Of a stretch of 36,155 bases of DNA, positions 27,878-36,155 are shown piece by piece. Source of the DNA: Actinomycetota bacterium (GTDB lineage: Bacteria; Actinomycetota; Acidimicrobiia; Acidimicrobiales; CADCTF01); assembly GCA_019348255.1 (NCBI GenBank), contig JAHWJU010000012.1, positions 1-36,155 on the forward strand, given 5' to 3'. The translations under genes and the position numbers were made by a program. Each line of letters begins with the position of its first letter. Within the stretch, counting starts at the first letter, position 1. The notes under the pieces were generated by a model. That model was given only the letters and a program-made list of their open reading frames with translations, was not told the DNA's origin and made no database searches.

Positions 27878-28968
27878 GCCTCCGGCTCGCCCTCACCGCC
27901 ACCGACGGATCGGCCCGCGCCGGCACCATCACCACTGCCCGTGGCACCTTCCGGACACCCTGCTTCATGCCCGTCGGCACCCGGGGAGCGGTAAAGGCCC
28001 TGTCCGGGGCCGACCTGGAGACGTTGGGCTTCGAGGTGGTGCTGGCCAACACCTACCACCTCATGCTCCGGCCAGGTGCCGAGATCGTGGCCGGTATGGG
28101 CGGCATCCACGGCTTCACGTCGTGGCCCGGTCACGTCCTCACCGACTCCGGCGGCTATCAGGTCTTCAGCCTGGGCCCCGAGGTCGATGACGACGGGGTC
28201 ACGTTTCGCAGCACCTACGACGGCAGCCTGCACCGCCTCACCCCCGAGACGGCGGTGGCCGTGCAGGAGCAGCTGGGCGCCGACATCCAGATGGTGCTCG
28301 ACGTCTGCCCGCCCCTGCCCTCGCCGCCGGAGGTCCTGCGGCTGGCCGTCGATCGCACCGTTGCCTGGGCCCACAGGGCCCTGCGGGCGCACCGGCGCCC
28401 CGAACAGGCACTGTTCGGCATCGTCCAAGGCGGGGTCGACCCGGTTCTGCGGCGGGAGAGTGCGGTGCGCACGGTGGAGCTGGGCTTCCACGGCTACGGG
28501 ATCGGCGGGCTGTCGGTGGGGGAGAGCCGCCAGGAGATGCTGCCGGCGCTGGCCGCCGCCCTCGCCGAGCTGCCCCCTGACGTCCCCCGCTACCTGATGG
28601 GGGTGGGCGATCCGATGGGCATGGTGGAGGCCATCGCCTTGGGCGTCGACCTGTTCGACTGCGTCCTGCCCACCCGGCTGGCGAGGCACGGCTCCGTGCT
28701 CACCAGCGTCGGCCGGCTGCAGCTCCGCAATGCGGCCTTCACCGGCGACGAAGGCCCACTCGACCCCTGTTGCCGTTGCCACGTGTGTCTGCGGTGGTCG
28801 CGTGGCTACCTGCGCCATCTCCTTCAGGTGGGGGAGCCGGGCGTGTTGCGCCTGCTCAGCTGGCACAACCTCTCGTGGACGCTGGCGTTGATCGAGCGGG
28901 TGCGCGGGGCCATCGAAGGCGCCGATCTCGACCGGGTCCGTCGCGAGATCGCAGACGTCTGGGAGTAA
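27874..28968 (+). CDS. tgt: tRNA-guanine(34) transglycosylase Tgt
   Basis: TPCFMPVGTRGAVKAL, LTDSGGYQVFSL, GIVQGGVDP, GIGGLSVGES, Zn motif CCRCHVCLRWSRGYLRHL; ATGA-type overlap with queA. Confidence 0.97.
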   Translation: MSLRLALTATDGSARAGTITTARGTFRTPCFMPVGTRGAVKALSGADLETLGFEVVLANTYHLMLRPGAEIVAGMGGIHGFTSWPGHVLTDSGGYQVFSLGPEVDDDGVTFRSTYDGSLHRLTPETAVAVQEQLGADIQMVLDVCPPLPSPPEVLRLAVDRTVAWAHRALRAHRRPEQALFGIVQGGVDPVLRRESAVRTVELGFHGYGIGGLSVGESRQEMLPALAAALAELPPDVPRYLMGVGDPMGMVEAIALGVDLFDCVLPTRLARHGSVLTSVGRLQLRNAAFTGDEGPLDPCCRCHVCLRWSRGYLRHLLQVGEPGVLRLLSWHNLSWTLALIERVRGAIEGADLDRVRREIADVWE

Positions 28969-28982
28969 GGTCTGCGGACGCC

Positions 28983-29276
28983 ATGGAACAGCTGTTGCCG
29001 CTCGCCTTCCTGCTCGTGGTCATGTACTTCCTGCTCATCAGGCCTCAGCAGCAGAGGGTCAAGGCGCAGCGGAGCCTGGTGTCATCCCTCACGGTCGGCG
29101 ACGAGATCGTGACGGTAGGCGGCTTGATCGGGCGCATCGTGGCCATCGACGACGAGACCGCCACCGTGGAGACGACCCCCGGGACGGTGTTGCGCTTTCG
29201 CCGGACGGCCGTCAGCGGGCGGATCATGCCCGAGCCGGCCGCCGAGCCCGACTCGTCCCCGATATCCGAGGACTGA
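28983..29276 (+). CDS. yajC: Preprotein translocase subunit YajC
   Basis: LLPLAFLLVVMYFLLIRPQQQRVK, GDEIVTVGGLIGRIVAID. Confidence 0.95.
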   Translation: MEQLLPLAFLLVVMYFLLIRPQQQRVKAQRSLVSSLTVGDEIVTVGGLIGRIVAIDDETATVETTPGTVLRFRRTAVSGRIMPEPAAEPDSSPISED

Positions 29277-30760
29277 TGCGCCGCTCCACGCTGCTGTGCC
29301 TGGCCTTCATCGTCGTTCTCGCCGTCGGCAGCTTCGGAGCGACGCTGTATCTCGACAAGCGCCCTCAACTGGGACTCGACCTCCAGGGCGGGGCCTACGT
29401 CGTCCTGCAACCGGATCGCAAGGTAGACGCCGGCGTGCTCAACCAGTCGGTGGAGATCATCCGCAGCCGGGTCGACGAGCTCGGTGTGGCCGAGCCCGAC
29501 ATCAGGCCCCAGGGCGACTCCATCATCGTGCAGCTCCCGGGGGTGAAGGAGCAGGCCAGGGCCCTGGAGATCGTCGGCCAGACGGCCGAGCTGCGGTTCC
29601 GGCCCGTGCTGCAGTCGCTGCCGCCCGAGCAGACGGCGGCCACCACCACGACTTCGGCTCCCGACCCGGCCACCACCACCACGGAGGTCGACCCCGCCGC
29701 GGCCACCACCTCGACCACGGTCGCCGCCGGCACCACCCCGCGGGAGCAGGACCTGCCCGACCAGGAAGTGGTGCTGCCGATGAAGGAGAAGGACCGGATC
29801 ACGGGTCGTCTACTACTGGGGCCGGCCAAGGCCACCGGCACCATCGTGCGCTCGGCGCGGGCCCAGCCGCCTCAGGGGCCGGGTGACTGGGCGGTCAGCG
29901 TCGAGCTCACCAGCAAGGGCAACGAGCTGTTCAACCAGATCGCGGCGGCGTGCTTCGACGCCACGCCCGAGTGCCCCACCAAGCAGGTGGCCATCGTCCT
30001 GGACGGCGTGGTGCGCTCGGCGCCCGCCGTGCAGGAGCGTTCCTTCAGCGGCAGGGTCCAGATCACCGGCCAGTTCAGCGAGAGCGAGGCCAAGGACCTG
30101 GCTCTGGTGCTGAAGTTCGGAGCCCTTCCGGTGGAGCTCACGCCCCAGAGCACCCAGACGGTGTCGCCCACCCTGGGCAGGGACTCCCTGCGAGCCGGCA
30201 TCACGGCCGGCCTGCTCGGCCTGGGCCTGGTGTTGCTCTACATGATCATGTACTACCGGGCGCTGGGAGTGGTGGTGGTGCTGGGCCTGGGGGTGTCGGG
30301 CATGCTTCTGTGGTCGTTCGTCTCCTTCCTCGGCGCTGCGCTCACCCTGGCCGGCGCCGTTGGCATCATCATCTCGGTCGGCGTGACCGTCGACTCCTAT
30401 GTCGTGTTCTTCGAGAGGCTGAAAGACGAGATCCGCTCCGGCAAGACGATCCGGTCCTCGGTCGACCGGGGCTTCACCCGCGCCTACCGCACCATCGTCG
30501 CCGCTGACATCTCCTCCCTCATCGGCGCCGGGCTCCTGTACGCCCTCACCGTCGGATCGGTGCGCGGCTTCGCCTTCTTCCTAGGGGTGTCGGCGTTGCT
30601 CGACCTGTTCGTCGCCTTCTTCTTCACCCGGCCGATGGTCTCCATCCTCGGCCGCAGCCGCCTGTTCACCGAGGCTCGCTTCTTCGGAGTCGCCCGCGGT
30701 CTCGGCGCCGGCGACACCACCGCCGTCCCGCGGCCGATGAGAGCCGGGAGCCCGGCATGA
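29276..30760 (+). CDS. secD: Protein translocase subunit SecD
   Basis: LGLDLQGGAYVVL, SGRVQITGQFSESEAKDLALVLKFGALPV, six-TM C-terminal domain; Thr/Ala-rich insert in extracytoplasmic P1. Confidence 0.97.
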   Translation: MRRSTLLCLAFIVVLAVGSFGATLYLDKRPQLGLDLQGGAYVVLQPDRKVDAGVLNQSVEIIRSRVDELGVAEPDIRPQGDSIIVQLPGVKEQARALEIVGQTAELRFRPVLQSLPPEQTAATTTTSAPDPATTTTEVDPAAATTSTTVAAGTTPREQDLPDQEVVLPMKEKDRITGRLLLGPAKATGTIVRSARAQPPQGPGDWAVSVELTSKGNELFNQIAAACFDATPECPTKQVAIVLDGVVRSAPAVQERSFSGRVQITGQFSESEAKDLALVLKFGALPVELTPQSTQTVSPTLGRDSLRAGITAGLLGLGLVLLYMIMYYRALGVVVVLGLGVSGMLLWSFVSFLGAALTLAGAVGIIISVGVTVDSYVVFFERLKDEIRSGKTIRSSVDRGFTRAYRTIVAADISSLIGAGLLYALTVGSVRGFAFFLGVSALLDLFVAFFFTRPMVSILGRSRLFTEARFFGVARGLGAGDTTAVPRPMRAGSPA

Positions 30761-31917
30761 GCAACGCAGGTCGCCGCAGCCTCTGGCAGCGCCTCTACCA
30801 CGGCGAGACTGCCTTCGACTTCGTCGGGCCCATCCGCCGGTGGCTGACCATCTCCGGCCTCGTCATCGTCGTCGGCCTCCTCTCGCTGGCCACCCGGGGG
30901 CTCAACTTCGGCATCGACTTCCGAGGTGGCACCGCCTGGGAGGTGCCCACCAGCGACCCCTCCGTCGAGAGGGCCAGGGACGCACTGAGGCCGCTGGGCC
31001 TCGACGATGCCGAGATCCAGGTGCTGGGCAAGAACATCCTGCGGGTCCAGGCCGACGCCGAGGGAGCCTCACCGGAGCAGCGCAAGGCCCGCCAGGAGGA
31101 GGTGGCCCGGGCGTTGGCGGAGTCCGAAGGAGTGGAGCCCAGCCTGGTGAGCGTCAACGAGGTCGGCCCGTCCTGGGGCAACGAGATCACCAAGAAGGCC
31201 CGCAACGCCTTGGCCGCGTTCTTGGTGGTGATCACCATCTACATCTCGTTCCGGTTCGAGCCGAAGATGGCGGTGGCGTCGCTGGCGGCCCTGGCCCACG
31301 ACATCCTGGTCACGGTGGGCGTCTACTCGTTGTCCGGCTTCGAGGTCACGCCGTCGACGGTGGTCGCCTTCCTCACCATCCTGGGCTACTCGCTCTACGA
31401 CACGATCGTGGTGTTCGACAAGGTGGACGAGAACACCAAGGGCCTGGCCGCGTCGGGGCGCATGACCTACACCGACGTGGTGAACCTGTCCATGAACCAG
31501 GTCCTCATGCGGTCGCTCAACACGTCATTGGTGGCCATCCTGCCGATCTTCTCGGTGCTCGTCGTCGGGTCCTTCATCCTCGGCGCCACCACGCTGCAGG
31601 ACTTCGGTCTGGCTCTGCTCGTCGGGCTGCTCACCGGCGCCTACTCCTCCCTCTTCATCGCCTCGCCGGTGCTGGCCATCCTGAAGGAGCGCGAGCCCCG
31701 TTACGCCTCGATCCGCCAGCGGCTCGAGAACCGGCCCGGCTCGGGCGGCCCCCTCACGCCGGCCGCGGCCGCAGCCGGGGGCGCGACGGTGGGGGGCGAG
31801 TCCCGTGACCAGGTTCCGGCTGCGGTCGGTGCCGCCGCCGGGCGGTCCGCCTCCTCCCGTCCCGCCACCAACCGCGGCACGCCGCCGCGCCCCCGCAAGA
31901 AGGGCCGCCGCCGGTAG
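30757..31917 (+). CDS. secF: Protein translocase subunit SecF
   Basis: LNFGIDFRGGTAWEV, ILGYSLYDTIVVFDKVDEN; follows secD with 4-nt overlap. Confidence 0.97.
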   Translation: MSNAGRRSLWQRLYHGETAFDFVGPIRRWLTISGLVIVVGLLSLATRGLNFGIDFRGGTAWEVPTSDPSVERARDALRPLGLDDAEIQVLGKNILRVQADAEGASPEQRKARQEEVARALAESEGVEPSLVSVNEVGPSWGNEITKKARNALAAFLVVITIYISFRFEPKMAVASLAALAHDILVTVGVYSLSGFEVTPSTVVAFLTILGYSLYDTIVVFDKVDENTKGLAASGRMTYTDVVNLSMNQVLMRSLNTSLVAILPIFSVLVVGSFILGATTLQDFGLALLVGLLTGAYSSLFIASPVLAILKEREPRYASIRQRLENRPGSGGPLTPAAAAAGGATVGGESRDQVPAAVGAAAGRSASSRPATNRGTPPRPRKKGRRR

Positions 31918-31925
31918 CCACCGCC

Positions 31926-31931
31926 TAAGGT
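31926..31931 (+). promoter_or_regulatory. Putative -10 element (TAAGGT) 6 nt before apt GTG
   Basis: TANNNT hexamer with leaderless spacing. Confidence 0.4.
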
Positions 31932-31937
31932 GAGCAG

Positions 31938-32465
31938 GTGGACGCGTCGGGATGGCTCAAGGAGCACATCCGCGACATCCCCGACTTCCCCAAGCCCGGG
32001 GTGGTCTTCAAGGACATCACGCCCCTACTGGGACACCCGGCCGCATTCCGCCACACCGTCGAGCGGATCGGTGACCACTTCGCCGACCACTCCATCGACA
32101 AGGTGCTCGGGATCGAAGCGCGCGGCTTCATCCCGGCCGCTCCCGTGGCCTACCGCTTCGCGGCCGGCTTCGTGCCGGTACGAAAGGCGGGCAAGTTGCC
32201 GTGGCGCATCGAATCGGAGGAGTACGCCCTCGAGTACGGCAACGACCTCCTCGAGATCCACTGCGATGCCATCAACCCCGGCGAGCGGGCCCTGATCGTC
32301 GACGACGTCCTCGCCACCGGCGGCACCGCCGCCGCGACCGTCCGGCTGGTGGAGAGGCTGGGAGGGGTGGTGGTGGGGCTGGGCTTCATCGTCGAGTTGG
32401 CGTTCCTCGCCGGCCGCGGGAAGCTCCAGGGCCACGACGTGGTTTCGTTGATCACCTACGACTGA
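31938..32465 (+). CDS. apt: Adenine phosphoribosyltransferase
   Basis: IRDIPDFPKPGVVFKDITPLL, VLGIEARGFI, PVRKAGKLP, LIVDDVLATGGTAAAT. Confidence 0.97.
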   Translation: MDASGWLKEHIRDIPDFPKPGVVFKDITPLLGHPAAFRHTVERIGDHFADHSIDKVLGIEARGFIPAAPVAYRFAAGFVPVRKAGKLPWRIESEEYALEYGNDLLEIHCDAINPGERALIVDDVLATGGTAAATVRLVERLGGVVVGLGFIVELAFLAGRGKLQGHDVVSLITYD

Positions 32466-32477
32466 GGAAGGGGGCAC

Positions 32478-34706
<2,229 letters not shown>

Positions 34707-34719
34707 ACCCCTCAGGCGG

Positions 34720-34731
34720 GCCGGCGCCGGC
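34720..34731. repeat. Perfect 12-bp palindrome GCCGGCGCCGGC upstream of hisS
   Basis: Read directly in the relA-hisS intergenic region. Confidence 0.5.
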
Positions 34732-34738
34732 GGGTAGG

Positions 34739-34744
34739 TAGCCT
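34739..34744 (+). promoter_or_regulatory. Putative -10 element (TAGCCT) 7 nt before hisS ATG
   Basis: TANNNT hexamer with leaderless spacing. Confidence 0.42.
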
Positions 34745-34751
34745 CGGGCCG

Positions 34752-36017
34752 ATGGCCCCCCAGCACCAGGCGCCGAAGGGCACCCTCGACATCCTCCCCC
34801 CGGGAGACGGCGGCGCCCCCTTCGACTCCGCCCGCTTCGCCCTCCTGGTCGAGCGCTACTCGGCGTGGATGTCCCGGGCCGGCTTCGGGCTCGTCGTCGG
34901 CCCCGCGTTCGAGGACCTCGCCGTGTACGCCCGGGTGGGAGCCACCACCGACATCGTGGGCAAGGAGATGTACGACTTCCACGACAAGGGCGGCCGGCAC
35001 CTCGCCCTGCGTCCGGACTCCACCCCCTCGGTGGTGCGGGCCTTCGTGGAGCACCGGCCGGTCACGCCGTGGAAGGTGTGGTACCTGGCCCCCCACTTCC
35101 GCTACGACCAGCCCCAGGCGGGTCGCTACCGCCAGCACCACTCGCTGGGCGTGGAGGTGCTGGGGGTCGAGGATCCCGACCTCGACGCGGAGCTGGTGGG
35201 GCTGTCGGCGGGCTTCCTGGCCGAGCTGGGCCTCGACCGGGTCGAGTTGCTGGTGAACTCCATCGGCGACGAGGCATGTCGGCCCGAGTACAGGCAGCGT
35301 CTCATGGCCTTTTTCGACCAACGGCAGGAGAAGCTGTGCGCCGAGCACCGCACCCGCTACCGCGAGAACCCGATGCGCATCCTCGACTGCAAGCGCGACG
35401 AGTGCCGGGTGGTGACCGAGGAGGCCCCCCGGATGCTCGACCACCTGTGCTCCGGTTGCGCCGCCCACTTCGACCGGGTCCGATCCGGCCTCAGCGCCCA
35501 GGGCATCGACTACGTGATCGACACCCGATTGGTGCGAGGGCAGGACTACTACACCCGCACCACCTTCGAGCTGGTGAGCCGGGCGCTCTCCTCCGCGCAG
35601 CTGGCTGTCGGGGGCGGGGGGCGCTATGACGGGTTCGTGGAAGCACTGGGGGGCCCCCCGACGCCGGGCATCGGCTTCGGGCTCGGCGTCGAGCGCATCC
35701 TCCTGGCGGCCGACGCGGAGGGCGTGTTGCCGGCGCCGGCCACCCGCCTCGACGTGTTCGTGGTCGATACCACCAGCGGAGAGGCGGCCCGGGAACAGGT
35801 CGTGCGCCTGCGGGCGGCGGGCATCAGGGCCGACCGTGCCTACGACCAGCGATCGTTCAAGGCCCAGATGAAGCAGGCGCTTCGCAGCACGGCCACCTTC
35901 GCGTTGGTGGTCGAAGAGACGGGGTGGACGATCCGCACGCTCAAGGAGAAGGGCGAACCGGTCCCGGTCGAGCCGGCCACCGCACTCGAGGCGCTGAGAG
36001 AGCGGCTTCGGCCATGA
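34752..36017 (+). CDS. hisS: Histidine--tRNA ligase
   Basis: [75 protein letters not shown]. Confidence 0.97.
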   Translation: MAPQHQAPKGTLDILPPGDGGAPFDSARFALLVERYSAWMSRAGFGLVVGPAFEDLAVYARVGATTDIVGKEMYDFHDKGGRHLALRPDSTPSVVRAFVEHRPVTPWKVWYLAPHFRYDQPQAGRYRQHHSLGVEVLGVEDPDLDAELVGLSAGFLAELGLDRVELLVNSIGDEACRPEYRQRLMAFFDQRQEKLCAEHRTRYRENPMRILDCKRDECRVVTEEAPRMLDHLCSGCAAHFDRVRSGLSAQGIDYVIDTRLVRGQDYYTRTTFELVSRALSSAQLAVGGGGRYDGFVEALGGPPTPGIGFGLGVERILLAADAEGVLPAPATRLDVFVVDTTSGEAAREQVVRLRAAGIRADRAYDQRSFKAQMKQALRSTATFALVVEETGWTIRTLKEKGEPVPVEPATALEALRERLRP

Positions 36018-36155
36018 TGCGCACCCACAGCTGCGGCACCCTCACCAGCGCCGATGTGGGGCTCACCGTCACGATCTGCGGCTGGGTGGCGCGCCGGCGC
36101 GAGCACGGCGAGCACCTGGCCTTCGTCGACCTGCGCGACGCGAGCGGCGTCGTGC
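36014..36155 (+). CDS. aspS: Aspartate--tRNA ligase (5' part, truncated at window edge)
   Basis: [51 protein letters not shown] overlap with hisS. Confidence 0.93.
   Translation, partial: MMRTHSCGTLTSADVGLTVTICGWVARRREHGEHLAFVDLRDASGVV

Overview
GC-rich window, almost fully coding, from an actinobacterium (Acidimicrobiia-like by my reading; this is inference, not a database result). The backbone follows the Mycobacterium thrS-to-aspS neighbourhood: thrS, HIT protein, phosphatidylinositol-phosphate-synthase-like PgsA, PatA-like acyltransferase, PimA-like mannosyltransferase, pdxS, pdxT, yebC, ruvC-ruvA-ruvB, queA, tgt, yajC, secD, secF, apt, relA, hisS, aspS (truncated at the window edge). 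Upstream are a two-component system, a PIG-V-like mannosyltransferase, mshC, a PdxH-like oxidase and a secreted HEXXH protease. Inserted genes include a divergent EF-G-like GTPase, an LPXTG protein, an M48 protease, an AMIN-like lipoprotein and two tandem DUF3048 proteins. The most unusual locus is an opposite-strand module between ruvB and queA. It encodes an ECF-type sigma factor fused to a predicted transmembrane segment and a C-terminal extracytoplasmic tail, overlapping by ATGA with a 46-codon ORF absent from the supplied ORF track. That ORF predicts a signal peptide and a 23-residue two-cysteine mature peptide. Other points worth checking are an acyltransferase with no canonical start codon, a perfect 10-bp tandem repeat beside the response regulator, recurring TANNNT boxes 6-9 nt before start codons (likely leaderless mRNAs), and a His-to-Tyr change in the EF-G-like switch II motif. 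No tRNA, rRNA, CRISPR array or transposase was recognised.
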